A stretch of 64,000 nt of DNA from Microvirga lotononidis (GCF_034627025.1 NZ_CP141048.1:4161001-4225000), one strand, 5' to 3'; shown: positions 35,776 through 44,480, numbered from the stretch's first letter. A program made the numbers and translations. Notes: generated by a model not told the origin, from the sequence alone.

Positions 35776-37047
35776 ATGACGCTGGACCAAATGGACATCG
35801 AGATTGCTTACAGGTTGCCGAGCGCCGCAATGGATGCTGTGCGCGTGGTGACTGTCCGTCATCTGGATGATCTGAAACCGCATACGGAAGCATGGGATCG
35901 TTTGGCCTGGGAGGCACCTCAGGGGCTTGCGACCATGCTTCCGGCCTGGGTAAAGGCCACATTCCAGCATGGTCTTTGGCCGCATTGGCGTTGGATGTGT
36001 TGTTTTGCCTATGCGGGACAACGATTGGTCGGCGTGATGCCCGTCGTGATCATGCCCCATCCGATCCTCGGCCATCGCCGACCTCTGCTACGCACCTATG
36101 GAAAGCTGACGCCTTCGGGCGATATCGCTTTAGCGTCAGACTGCGCGACCGAAGCGTTTGCCGCATTACTGGCGGAGGTGGTGCGCCAGGAGCCGAGTCA
36201 CGTCGGACTTGATCTGCAGGCCGTGCGGAAAAATTCGCCTGTCTGGTCCGCTCTGCAGAACGGAGCGGCACGGCACATCGCGTGCACCAGCGCACGCCAC
36301 GGCTTCTCTATACTTGATGTGAGCGGGAGCTTCGATTCCTTCATTGGAAATCTGAAGAAGATGGCGAGCAACCTGGGACGATTCCATCGCAAGATCAAAA
36401 AGCGTGGAAAGGTCCGCTTTGAGATCGTTGACGGCCGGCATGCTCGGGCCGATTTCCTGTCCCAGTTCGCAGCACTGGAAGCTGCGGGCTGGAAGGGGCG
36501 CTGTGGAGGCGCGATTCTCAACAATCCGGACTCGTTCGCCTTTCATGCAGCCTTGGTCGAGAACTTCGCTGCGCAGGGCCGCTTGATGTGGCACCGAATC
36601 TGGGTCGACGACACCCTCGTGGGGGCCCAGATCGCGTTGAGGTGCAACAGATCGCTCATGCTGCCGAAGTACACCTTCAACGAGGACTTCGCCGAGTGCC
36701 GCGTCGGCACACTCCTGACTGAGGCTACCATTCGGGACGGGTTTGCCCGACCGGAGTTGGACGAGATCAATCCAATGAGCAAGGCGCAGGCTCATTCCTA
36801 TTGGCACATGCCCGAGGAGGAATATATCGACCTGCATCTTGTGCGCCGGTCTGCGATGCCGATGCTAATCCATCTACCCGGTATCTGGTTGCGCAAGGCC
36901 TATTGGACACATATCCGTTCGCGGGTGCCAGAATCCGTCAGAGAACTCTATCGGCGATACAGGCGCCGGGGTGGACGCAAACCCAGGCGCGCTGCGGAGG
37001 CTCACTTCATCCCGCAGGGAAACATCATTCACAAGCGTATGTCGTGA
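35776..37047 (+). CDS. CelD/BioF2-like GNAT acyltransferase
   Basis: This 423-residue protein is of the CelD type found in bacterial cellulose and exopolysaccharide loci. The N-terminal part is AWDRLAWEAPQGLATMLPAWVKATFQ; the C-terminal GNAT/FemAB-like region includes LAALEAAGWKGRCGGAILNNP-like sequence and WHRIWVDDTLVGAQIALRCNRSLMLPKYTFNEDFA, in which a peptide loop is followed by a strand-helix pair as in PF13480. The basic C-terminus (RRYRRRGGRKPRR) is unusual. It is expected to acylate a surface polysaccharide or lipid. It is isolated from the main exopolysaccharide locus by 20 kb. Confidence 0.72.
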   Translation: MTLDQMDIEIAYRLPSAAMDAVRVVTVRHLDDLKPHTEAWDRLAWEAPQGLATMLPAWVKATFQHGLWPHWRWMCCFAYAGQRLVGVMPVVIMPHPILGHRRPLLRTYGKLTPSGDIALASDCATEAFAALLAEVVRQEPSHVGLDLQAVRKNSPVWSALQNGAARHIACTSARHGFSILDVSGSFDSFIGNLKKMASNLGRFHRKIKKRGKVRFEIVDGRHARADFLSQFAALEAAGWKGRCGGAILNNPDSFAFHAALVENFAAQGRLMWHRIWVDDTLVGAQIALRCNRSLMLPKYTFNEDFAECRVGTLLTEATIRDGFARPELDEINPMSKAQAHSYWHMPEEEYIDLHLVRRSAMPMLIHLPGIWLRKAYWTHIRSRVPESVRELYRRYRRRGGRKPRRAAEAHFIPQGNIIHKRMS

Positions 37048-37129
37048 CTCTCACTCGTTGCAGGCCGAGCGTTTCGAATCACGCTTCCGGCCGATGTCAT
37101 TCTGACGATTTGGGTTCGTCCAATTCTGT

Positions 37130-38113
37130 TTAACAGGCAGAATCTCGCGCTGAATTCCCGCGCTCGGCATAGGATCTCGCCAGGACCGCACAGACCAGCA
37201 GCTGGATCTGGTGGAACAGCATCAGCGGCAGGATGACAGCGCCGATCATGCTCGCCGGGAACAGGATGCTGGCAATCGGGACGCCGCTTCCGAGGCTCTT
37301 CTTGGATCCACAGAATACGATCGCGATCTCGTCTCGGCGCGAGAAGCCGAAGAGCCGGCTTGCCGTCGTCGTGAGAGCCAGGACCGCAGCGAGGAGCATG
37401 CAGCTCACGAGGACCAGGACGAGCATGTCGAGGGGGGCCAATCGCCGCCAGAGATTGTTGATGGCAGCTTCCCCGAAGGCGTAATAGACGACCAGCAGGA
37501 TCGCGCCGCGATCTACGATGCCCGTCAGCGTTCGGCGTTTCTCGACCCATTGTCCGACCCACGGGCGCGCGAGGTGTCCGATTGCGAAGGGGACGAGAAT
37601 CTGCAGCACGATTTCCCCGATCTCTCCGAACGACACATGTCCCTGAGTCTGCATGAAGAGACCCATGAGGAGGGGTGTCAGGAAGACCCCGAGAACATTG
37701 GAGGCCGATGCGCTGCAGATTGCGGCTGCGACGTTCCCGTGTGCCAATGATGTGAAGGTGATGGAAGATTGGATCGTGGAGGGGAGAAGACAGAGATAGA
37801 GGATTCCTAAGGCTATTCCAGGTGCGAAATGCGATTCAAGAAATGTCTTCGTGAGCACTCCGAGAACCGGGAACAGGATGAATGTCGCGGCGAACACCAT
37901 CAGGTGGAGGCGCCAGTGAACGACGCCCTCGACGATAGCCTTCCGCGAAAGACGGGCGCCTTGAAGAAAGAACAGGAGTGCGATCGAGCCGGCGATCACC
38001 ATCTTGAGGATGGGGGCCGCCGCACCCGTTGCGGGCAGGAACGTCGCAAGGAGGGCAGTTGTTACAAGGGCGACGGTGAAACGGTCGGGTCGCAGGAGGG
38101 AGAGAAAAGCCAT
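37130..38113 (-). CDS. SBF-like (bile acid:sodium symporter family) membrane transporter
   Basis: This 327-residue protein has about 10 hydrophobic segments. The pattern LFFLQGARLS, LCLLPSTIQSSITFTSLAHGN and FCGSKKSLGSGVPIA matches the SBF-like family (PF13593, YfeH type), where the two crossing discontinuous helices carry the E/S/T residues that bind sodium. Substrates of this subfamily are mostly unknown organic anions. It lies 24 bases behind the COG4091-like oxidoreductase on the same strand, so it may import or export an acid of the acid-sugar pathway, but the tripartite transporter across the locus is the more obvious importer. Confidence 0.8.
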   Translation of the reverse strand: MAFLSLLRPDRFTVALVTTALLATFLPATGAAAPILKMVIAGSIALLFFLQGARLSRKAIVEGVVHWRLHLMVFAATFILFPVLGVLTKTFLESHFAPGIALGILYLCLLPSTIQSSITFTSLAHGNVAAAICSASASNVLGVFLTPLLMGLFMQTQGHVSFGEIGEIVLQILVPFAIGHLARPWVGQWVEKRRTLTGIVDRGAILLVVYYAFGEAAINNLWRRLAPLDMLVLVLVSCMLLAAVLALTTTASRLFGFSRRDEIAIVFCGSKKSLGSGVPIASILFPASMIGAVILPLMLFHQIQLLVCAVLARSYAERGNSARDSAC

Positions 38114-38137
38114 GGATGACGCGCCCCGACGTGAGCT

Positions 38138-39532
38138 TCAGGACCGGGAGCTGAAGAAGCGTGCATCCTGCTGCCGGCGCAGGTCCATCAGCGCCGAATC
38201 CGCCTGAAGCTCGAGGTCGCCGACGCGGATTTCCTGCCCTCTGAGGATCGGTGTCGCCAAGCGGCAATCGGCCGCTAGATAGAAGGGCGCGGGCGCGTTC
38301 GCCGTGAGAGGGCTTGCCGGGCGGAATTCGGCGGTGACACCGGAGATCGTATGGTGGTGTCCCCCCATGGAAAGAACCGTGCCGGCCGGCAGATCCTCGG
38401 TCGCCACGGCGATCAGGTCATAACGGGGCCGGTAATCGTAACCGTACCCGGATGTCTGATGGATCGCGGCATCGAGGACGCTTGTGGCCGCTTCAAGGCC
38501 GAGTAGGTGCCGCGGCAGGAACACCATTGCGTTTGCACCCGTCCGGCTGACGATGTGGCCCTTCTGGGCCAGCATGTCCCAGCTCTTCGCGTCGTCGCAG
38601 CGGACGACCACGAACACACCACCCGCGAAGCTGATTTCATCGGGCTTGCGCAGGCAATGGAATACATCAAGGCGCCGGTCGCCCGAAAGGATTCCGCCAT
38701 CGCCGCGCTGCGAGAAGATCGTCGGAACTTCATTGATGCGGGCGAGCGGTGCGTGAAGATCGAAGCGATCCGGCTGCAGGCCCGTGGCGTTTGCGACCAC
38801 CATCAATTCGCAGAGATCTGGAACAGCCCGTTGCGGGAATTCAGCGATGGCGCGGCCCCTCGCGGTGAGGATCTCGCTCACGTCCCGTTGGCCGAGAGCC
38901 CAATGGCCTTCCAGATCCACGTTCTCTGCGGACCGTTCATTGCTAACGAGGCGGCGCGAGGAGGGATCGAAGACGAAATCGTACTCGCTCGACTTGCCGG
39001 CCGCGACGATGTGAAACCCCATGACCTCCGCCCAGGTCGCCAGCCCAATGAGGAGGCCCGGCTGATCTCCGTCAACTGTCGTGACGACGCGGTTGCGTTC
39101 GGCGGCAAGCGCCTTGAGCCCGGGGCCCACGACGCTGTCGAGTTCCTTCGTGACGAGCGCGAGGTGCTTTTCCGCCTCAAGGGCGATAAAGCCATGGCGA
39201 GCCGCGGCCTGTGGTTGCCCCGTCGCTTCCACGAGCACGTCGAAGGGAAGGTCGGAGACGAGGGCGAGATCCTTAACTGCGATGAAGTCGTTACTATCCC
39301 ACGCCGCCTTCGCATCACGCGCAGTGTCGCAGATCCGGATACTGCGTGGGTCTACGCCGGCTGCCTTCAAACCTGCCGCCGCACTCTCGGCCGTGAGATC
39401 CACGGCAATTCGCGCATTCATCAGGGGAACGCGTTGCGCCTGTGCAAGAAAACTCTGGCCGAAGCCACCTGTGCCGACGACGCAAGTCTCGACCGGACGG
39501 TCCGCCTTCGCATAGTAATCATGGTAATTCAT
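38138..39532 (-). CDS. Homoserine-dehydrogenase-like oxidoreductase with C-terminal SAF domain (COG4091 type)
   Basis: This 464-residue protein starts at an ATG with GGAGAT 8 bases upstream. The N-terminal NAD(P)-binding fold has CVVGTGGFGQSF at residues 17-28. A central domain follows with VLVEATGQP and HLALVTKELDSVVGP, as in homoserine dehydrogenases, and then a C-terminal SAF domain (about 370-450, EDLPAGTVLSMGGHHHT), a type often mislabelled FlgA. Family members occur beside sugar-acid catabolic genes and probably oxidise a branched or C4-C5 hydroxy acid. It lies downstream of the DUF1537 kinase, separated by 174 bases that contain an intergenic repeat. The true substrate is not readable from the sequence. 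Confidence 0.75.
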   Translation of the reverse strand: MNYHDYYAKADRPVETCVVGTGGFGQSFLAQAQRVPLMNARIAVDLTAESAAAGLKAAGVDPRSIRICDTARDAKAAWDSNDFIAVKDLALVSDLPFDVLVEATGQPQAAARHGFIALEAEKHLALVTKELDSVVGPGLKALAAERNRVVTTVDGDQPGLLIGLATWAEVMGFHIVAAGKSSEYDFVFDPSSRRLVSNERSAENVDLEGHWALGQRDVSEILTARGRAIAEFPQRAVPDLCELMVVANATGLQPDRFDLHAPLARINEVPTIFSQRGDGGILSGDRRLDVFHCLRKPDEISFAGGVFVVVRCDDAKSWDMLAQKGHIVSRTGANAMVFLPRHLLGLEAATSVLDAAIHQTSGYGYDYRPRYDLIAVATEDLPAGTVLSMGGHHHTISGVTAEFRPASPLTANAPAPFYLAADCRLATPILRGQEIRVGDLELQADSALMDLRRQQDARFFSSRS

Positions 39533-39611
39533 CGCGCGTATCTCCCCATCCGGCAGGCTGGCACCCCCGGCTTATTGTGCAGTCTGACGCTGACGTCTCG
39601 AAGCCGACGTT

Positions 39612-39710
39612 CTAGAGCTGTTTCCACTCACGTGGAATCATCGCCCTTCTTTGCGGAGCCGATTATTTTACGGCGAACTAGATCCGCCTCGCCGTAAAAT
39701 AATGCTCTAG
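39612..39710 (-). repeat. Intergenic repeat element, copy 1 (CTAGAGC-ended, hairpin)
   Basis: This 99-base element has inverted ends CTAGAGC/GCTCTAG. Inside is a perfect 15-bp inverted repeat (39662-39676 and 39689-39703) and a second hairpin TTCCAC-GTGA-GTGGAA. Read on the minus strand it aligns along its whole length with copy 2 at 44477-44570. Its end supplies the TAG stop codon of the DUF1537 kinase (39707-39709). It probably also ends transcription of that gene. Confidence 0.8.
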
Positions 39711-40969
39711 CGAAGCATGCTCCAAGCCTTCAGGAAGAAGTCCGGGGCTCCGAAGTTCCCCGACTTCAGCGCAAGCGCGAGATCACTGCCTGCAAGCGAG
39801 CGCGTCCAGGGGACGCCGGGATCGATTTCGGGTCCGATGGCGAGGGCATCGACGTCGAGGGCGTTCACCACGGCGCCGGATGTCTCGCCGCCAGCGACGA
39901 TGAGGCGGGTAAAGCCGAGAGCCGGTAGCGCTTTTGCGATCTCCGCAAGCGTGTTCTCGACGATCTCTCCGGCATTCATGCGCCCGAGTTTGCTTTGAAC
40001 CGCAAGAACCTCCTCAGGAGTTGCGGTGGAATAGATCAGCGCAGGCCCGCTCGCAGGCTGCGCCTTCAGCCAGTCGAGTGCGGCCTGCGCATCGGTCGCA
40101 CCCGAAGCCAGCTCCATGGCGTCGAGACGCAGCGCAGGAATTCCGGCATCGAGCGCCGCCCGGACCTGCCCTCGCGTCGCGGTGGAGCAGGATCCGGCCA
40201 GGATGACGCTCCGTCCGGCCGGCGCTTCGAACCCGGTCCTGCTTGCGTGACCCGAACGAGCGCCCTGCCTGTAGGCTGCTGGTAGGCCCATGGCGACGCC
40301 CGATCCGCCCGTGATGAGAGGGAAGTCTGCTGCAGCGAGGCCGATGTCACGAAGATGCGCGTCGTTCAGCGCATCCACGATCGCGATCCGATGTCCCGCG
40401 GATCTCTCGCGGTGAAAGGCCGAGCGAATGGCGTCCGGTCCGGCCTCGACATCGTCATAGGACACGAGGCCGACCGAGAGATTCGTCTGACGCTGAAGCA
40501 CACGCACGAGGTTGGAATCACGCATGGGCGTAAGTGGATGATCCTTCATGCTGCTTTCGTGAAGAAGGACGCCATTGACGAAGAGGTGCCCCTTGTAGAC
40601 GGTTCGGCCGTTTGCCGGAAAGGCCGGGCACGCGAGGGTAAAGTCACTTTCGGTGAATGGAAGGAGCGCCTCGGTGACCGGTCCGATATTTCCTTCGTCC
40701 GTTGAATCGAAGGTCGAACAGTACTTGAAGAACAGGTGCTGCGCGCCGGCCTGTTTGAGGGCCTTTGCAGCAATCAAGGAGAGATCAATAGCCTCCTGCG
40801 CGGGATTGGTCCTGGATTTCAGCGCAACGACGACAGCGTCTGCGTCTGCCAGATCCAGTTCGGGGCGCGGCACTCCGATCGTCTGGATGGTCCGAAGCCC
40901 CTCGCGGGCCAGCATGAGGGCCAAGTCCGTTGCCCCGGTCAAATCATCGGCGATGCATCCGAGCTTCAT
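39707..40969 (-). CDS. otnK: DUF1537-family four-carbon acid sugar kinase (OtnK/DtnK type)
   Basis: The ATG at 40969, overlapping the OtnI stop as ATGA, gives 420 residues; the longer frame to 41074 is shadow. The N-terminal substrate domain starts LGCIADDLTGATDLA and contains FKYCSTFDSTDEGN, the hallmark of the family. The C-terminal ATP domain has LIVAGGETSGAVVNAL and GPEIDPGVPW. These kinases phosphorylate 2-oxo-tetronates (OtnK) or D-threonate/D-erythronate (DtnK/DenK) at O4. With OtnC and OtnI in the same operon the 2-oxo-tetronate reaction is favoured, yet PdxA2 across the divergent promoter is the usual partner of the direct threonate kinase, so both are open. The TAG stop is supplied by an intergenic repeat. 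Confidence 0.85.
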   Translation of the reverse strand: MKLGCIADDLTGATDLALMLAREGLRTIQTIGVPRPELDLADADAVVVALKSRTNPAQEAIDLSLIAAKALKQAGAQHLFFKYCSTFDSTDEGNIGPVTEALLPFTESDFTLACPAFPANGRTVYKGHLFVNGVLLHESSMKDHPLTPMRDSNLVRVLQRQTNLSVGLVSYDDVEAGPDAIRSAFHRERSAGHRIAIVDALNDAHLRDIGLAAADFPLITGGSGVAMGLPAAYRQGARSGHASRTGFEAPAGRSVILAGSCSTATRGQVRAALDAGIPALRLDAMELASGATDAQAALDWLKAQPASGPALIYSTATPEEVLAVQSKLGRMNAGEIVENTLAEIAKALPALGFTRLIVAGGETSGAVVNALDVDALAIGPEIDPGVPWTRSLAGSDLALALKSGNFGAPDFFLKAWSMLR

Positions 40970-41775
40970 GCCACAGCTCCATGGGCGGTCGAGGAAGGAT
41001 CCTGGGTCCATTTTGTCAGCCACCCGAGGCCATCCTCCGTGCGCCCACGCGGTTTGTACTCGGCGCCGATCCACCCGTCATATCCCAGGCGGTCGAGGAA
41101 CTGACAGATATAGCGGCAGTCGATCTCGCCTTCATCCGGCTCGGCCCGGCTCGGGACGGCGGCGACCTGTACGTGGCCGACGAGATCGAGATGATCCTTG
41201 AGCCGTCGGGTCAGATCGCCTTGCATGATCTGGGTGTGATAGCAGTCGAACATGATCTTCACGTTCCGACGTCCGACTTGGTCGATGATCGAGGCAGCCT
41301 GCTCGACCGTGTGCAGAAAGTATCCTGGTTTGTCCCGATGATTGATCGGCTCGATCAGAACCGTCATGCCCGCTCGGGCAGCCTTGTCGGCTGCCAGCGT
41401 CAGGTTCGCTACGAAAGTCCGTTCGGCAATCGCCATCGAATCGGAGGAAACAGTTCCGGACATGCAGTGGACGGCCGTCGCGCCGATGGCATGGCCGTAG
41501 GAAACGGCCTGATCGACGGCCTGCTGGAATTCGTTTTCTCGGCCCGCCAAGGCTCCCAGCCCGAAATCCCCCGCAGCAGCATTCCCGACCGGTGTGTTCA
41601 GTCCGAGCATGGTGACCTGGCTGCGAGTCAAGGCGCTGCGCATGTCGGCCGCGGGAACCTCGTAAGGCCAATGCATCTCGACGGCTTTGAAGCCCGCAGC
41701 GGCTGCTCCGGCGACGCGGTCGATTTCGGGAAGCTCAGTGAAGAGAAAGCCTAGGTTGGCCGAGAAACGTGGCAT
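40966..41775 (-). CDS. otnI: 2-oxo-tetronate isomerase, hydroxypyruvate-isomerase family (OtnI-like)
   Basis: The start is the ATG at 41775, four bases after the OtnC stop, giving 269 residues with the normal opening MPRFSANLGFLFTELP; the longer frame to 41862 overlaps otnC. It is a TIM barrel of the xylose-isomerase-like superfamily: VEMHWPYEVP, VLIEPINHRDKPGYFL with the metal-binding glutamate, FDCYHTQI, HVQVAAVPSRAEPDEGEIDC with the metal His and Glu, and IGAEYKPRG. OtnI converts 2-oxo-tetronate phosphate or its free form to the 3-oxo isomer, ready for decarboxylation by OtnC. Overlap and spacing show an otnC-otnI-otnK operon. Confidence 0.85.
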   Translation of the reverse strand: MPRFSANLGFLFTELPEIDRVAGAAAAGFKAVEMHWPYEVPAADMRSALTRSQVTMLGLNTPVGNAAAGDFGLGALAGRENEFQQAVDQAVSYGHAIGATAVHCMSGTVSSDSMAIAERTFVANLTLAADKAARAGMTVLIEPINHRDKPGYFLHTVEQAASIIDQVGRRNVKIMFDCYHTQIMQGDLTRRLKDHLDLVGHVQVAAVPSRAEPDEGEIDCRYICQFLDRLGYDGWIGAEYKPRGRTEDGLGWLTKWTQDPSSTAHGAVA

Positions 41776-41779
41776 CGAT

Positions 41780-42499
41780 TCATCCGCAGGTATGAGAATG
41801 GTGATGGGGAGAGGAGCAGCATTCCTGCGTGCCGCCAGGTGCTTCTTCAGCAATCGCCTCATCCAGATTGAAATGCGTCACAAGATCCCGAACCTGCGCG
41901 CGGGTCAGCAGGCGCGGATTGAGGCCGTGCAGGAGGAGGCGCAGTTTCGCGGTCTCTTCCAGCTCCTCAGTGGCATAGACGGCAGCCTCCAGATCCTTGC
42001 CGGCCACGACAGGGCCGTGATTGGCCAGAAGAACCGCGCTGTACTTTCCTGCAAGCCCCCGGATCGCATCGGCCACGGCGGGATCTCCCGGCCGGTAATA
42101 CGGAACGAGGGCCGTCCGGCCGATCTTCATGACGTAATAGGCCGTCATGGGCGGCAGCGCATTGGCCGGGTCGACGTCGGGCAGCATCGAGACCGCGACG
42201 GAGTGAGTGGAGTGCAGATGAACGATCGCACCCGCGTCCTTGCGAGTCGCATAAAGCGCGGAGTGGAGGGGCAACTCCTTTGTCGCGGCGTCGCCGGAGA
42301 CGAGGCGCCCCTCGGAGTCGAGCTTGCTCAACCGGGCCGGATCCAAGAAGCCGAGGGAACTGTTGGTCGGGGTCGTCAGCCATCCTCCGTCGCTCAGGCG
42401 GATCGAGATGTTTCCGGACGAGCCTGCGGTGAGACCACGCTCGAACAGGGAGCGCCCAAACTGGCAGATCGTCTCGCGCAGGCGGCTCTCATCGCTCAT
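41780..42499 (-). CDS. otnC: Class II aldolase/adducin-family decarboxylase (OtnC-like)
   Basis: ATGs at 42541 and 42499 are both possible; 42499 has AAGG at good spacing and gives 239 residues. Class II aldolase marks are GLTAGSSGNISIRL (phosphate loop), the zinc site HLHSTHS with two histidines, LLANHGPVV with the third histidine, and the EELEE helix. OtnC cleaves 3-oxo-tetronate 4-phosphate to dihydroxyacetone phosphate and carbon dioxide. An unusual Cys/His-rich tail (QECCSSPHHHSHTC) follows the normal C-terminus and might bind metal. The gene begins 55 bases after the GntR regulator (13 if the upstream start is used). Confidence 0.83.
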   Translation of the reverse strand: MSDESRLRETICQFGRSLFERGLTAGSSGNISIRLSDGGWLTTPTNSSLGFLDPARLSKLDSEGRLVSGDAATKELPLHSALYATRKDAGAIVHLHSTHSVAVSMLPDVDPANALPPMTAYYVMKIGRTALVPYYRPGDPAVADAIRGLAGKYSAVLLANHGPVVAGKDLEAAVYATEELEETAKLRLLLHGLNPRLLTRAQVRDLVTHFNLDEAIAEEAPGGTQECCSSPHHHSHTCG

Positions 42500-42553
42500 G
42501 GGAAGCCTTTGGAATCCTTTGGGGGTGACGTGGAAGCTCAATGACGGCTGCTA

Positions 42554-43273
42554 TCAGATGGCGTGACGGACGCGCTCCCATGTCTTTTCCATATGGGCGT
42601 TGAGGATCTTCGACAGGCGATCTGCATCGCGCGCCTCCAGAGCGGCGATCATCTCTTCGTGGTCGGCGACGGCGCCGGCCCATTTTTCCGGCCCCTCGTT
42701 TCCGATGTAGCGGATACGCTTCAGACGGGCCTGCAGGACGCTGTGGACGGACACGAGGGCCTCGTTCTTGGAGAGGCGCAGGATCGCCGAGTGGATGCTC
42801 TGGTTCAGCTTGAAATAGGGCAGGCGGTCGCGCTTCTCGTACATGTCCATCATGCGGTCGTGCAGCTGCCGGACTTCGCCGATCTCGGCGTCGGTGGCGT
42901 GCTCGCAGGCCAGACGCCCGGCCAGACCTTCGAGATTGCCGAGCACGATCAGGCTGTCGTGCACGTCCTTGGCAGTGAACTGGCGGACCACGGCGCCGCG
43001 CCCGGGGGAGAGTTCAAGCAGCCCCTCGCTCACGAGAAACTTGAGGGCTTCGCGCAAGGGAGTGCGGGACACTCCGAGAAGCTTGCCCAGATTCCCCTCG
43101 TGAAGCCTGGTCCCCGCCGCGAGTTCGCCCTCGATGATCATGTCGCGCACGCGCGCCACGATGGCGTCGTGGAGAGTGGGGCGGAGGATCGGTCCGCGCG
43201 AATCGAACTCGTCGACCGGCAGGCCGGCTGCTTCGGATGTCATGGCTCGTTCCATCTTCAGCCGTCTTTCCAC
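42554..43273 (-). CDS. GntR-family transcriptional regulator, FadR/FCD subfamily
   Basis: This is a 239-residue protein. The winged-helix DNA-binding domain (about 30-100) has IIEGELAAGTRLHEGNLGKLLGVSRTPLREALKFLVSEGLLEL, the standard GntR core. The C-terminal FCD domain (about 105-230) has the metal/ligand histidines in LNQSIHSAILRLS and DHEEMIAAL. It probably senses a C4 sugar acid or its phosphate and controls both its own operon (otnC, otnI, otnK) and the divergent pdxA2-tct operon, through the palindrome 64 bases upstream of its start. Confidence 0.88.
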   Translation of the reverse strand: MERRLKMERAMTSEAAGLPVDEFDSRGPILRPTLHDAIVARVRDMIIEGELAAGTRLHEGNLGKLLGVSRTPLREALKFLVSEGLLELSPGRGAVVRQFTAKDVHDSLIVLGNLEGLAGRLACEHATDAEIGEVRQLHDRMMDMYEKRDRLPYFKLNQSIHSAILRLSKNEALVSVHSVLQARLKRIRYIGNEGPEKWAGAVADHEEMIAALEARDADRLSKILNAHMEKTWERVRHAI

Positions 43274-43336
43274 AAGTCATGACGGGCATTGCTCACTCTA
43301 TACAATCATTTCCTGAATGGCCGCAAACAAAATTCT

Positions 43337-43349
43337 GTATGCAGCATAC
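43337..43349. promoter_or_regulatory. Candidate GntR operator, perfect 13-bp palindrome
   Basis: GTATGCAGCATAC is a perfect inverted repeat (6-bp arms around one A) located between the divergent GntR and pdxA2 genes. FCD-type GntR regulators bind short palindromes of the kind GTAT-n-ATAC, so this is the natural candidate operator for the whole acid-sugar locus. Confidence 0.6.
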
Positions 43350-43406
43350 TTGTGTACGAAATTTAGCCCTGTTAGTGTCCCTGGGTCATCCCGAGAAGAG
43401 GTTGCC

Positions 43407-44480
43407 GTGAGCGCTCAAACGTTATCGACCCCGTCAGCAAAGCCGACTGTCGCGTTCGCCATGGGCGATCCGGCTGGGATCAGCCCGGAGTTGGCTGCGA
43501 AGCTGATTGCATCGGACGAGTTCCGTTCCGGCGCGGACCTCGTGATCTTCGGCGATCTGCGCATTCTGGAGCAGGGCGCCAAGGTTGCGGGTGTTTCGGT
43601 CGACGTGGAGGTCGTTGCCTCCGAGCAGGCTGTTCCGGAGCGCTCCGCCAGACCGGTTTTCGTTGACCTCAAGAACCTGAGCCTCGATCAGGTCGTGCCC
43701 GCCACCGCTACGCTCGAAGGCGGTCAGTTCGCGACAGAAAACTTCCGTCGCGCTCTTCTGCTCGCTCAGTCGGGCCGCGCGGATGCGGTGTTCTTCACGC
43801 CCTTCAACAAGAAGGCCATGCGTCTGGCCTATGACGGCTACGACGACGAGATCCGCTTCGTACGCGACGTTCTCAAGACGTCGGTCGCGGCAAGCGAGTT
43901 CAACGTTCTGGGCCGGACCTGGAATGCCCGCGTGACGTCCCACATCCCGCTGTCGCAGGTTGCGTCGGCCATTTCCGAGAAGTCGATTCTGCGGTCGCTC
44001 ACCTTGGCCGATCAGTGCATGCGCGCCGCGGGCTTCAACCCGCCGCGCATCGCGGTCGCCGGCCTCAACCCGCATGCGGGTGACGGCGGCAATTTCGGCA
44101 CCGAGGAAATCGACGTGATCGAGCCTGCGGTTCGCCAGGCGCAGGAGCAGGGCTTTGCGGTCGAGGGTCCGTTCCCGTCCGACACGGTCTTCCTGCGTGC
44201 CAAGAACGGCGATTTCGATGCCGTTCTCACCATGTATCACGACCAGGGGCAGATCGCCATGAAGCTGATGGGCTTCGACCGTGGCATCACGCTCATCGGC
44301 GGCTTCGAGTTCCCGATCTGCACGCCGGCTCACGGCACGGCCTATGAAATCGCCGGCAAGGGCATCGCCAATCTCGGCGCCAGCCGAGAGGCCCTTTCTC
44401 TGGCCATCCGCATGGGTGCCGAAGTGAAGGCTCGCCGGTCCAACGCCGAGCAGCCGAGACTGTCGGCGGTCAATTCCTAG
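43407..44480 (+). CDS. pdxA2: PdxA2-like phosphate-sugar-acid dehydrogenase (4-hydroxythreonine-4-phosphate dehydrogenase family)
   Basis: The GTG at 43407 has AGAAGAGG just upstream and gives 357 residues; the frame continues upstream to 43317 across the operator, which makes that start unlikely. Family marks are AMGDPAGISPELAAKL, FTPFNKKAM, the metal-binding histidine in RVTSHIPLSQV, GLNPHAGDGGNFGTEE, MYHDQGQIAMKLM and TPAHGTAYEIAGKG. PdxA2 oxidises and decarboxylates D-threonate or D-erythronate 4-phosphate to dihydroxyacetone phosphate. It is not the vitamin B6 enzyme in this context, because kinase and transporter genes for C4 acids surround it. The TAG stop is formed by the start of an intergenic repeat. 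Confidence 0.85.
   Translation: MSAQTLSTPSAKPTVAFAMGDPAGISPELAAKLIASDEFRSGADLVIFGDLRILEQGAKVAGVSVDVEVVASEQAVPERSARPVFVDLKNLSLDQVVPATATLEGGQFATENFRRALLLAQSGRADAVFFTPFNKKAMRLAYDGYDDEIRFVRDVLKTSVAASEFNVLGRTWNARVTSHIPLSQVASAISEKSILRSLTLADQCMRAAGFNPPRIAVAGLNPHAGDGGNFGTEEIDVIEPAVRQAQEQGFAVEGPFPSDTVFLRAKNGDFDAVLTMYHDQGQIAMKLMGFDRGITLIGGFEFPICTPAHGTAYEIAGKGIANLGASREALSLAIRMGAEVKARRSNAEQPRLSAVNS

Noticed and set aside
38507..39697. 396-codon open frame on the plus strand
   Set aside because: Antisense to the COG4091-type oxidoreductase, which has recognisable Rossmann and SAF motifs.
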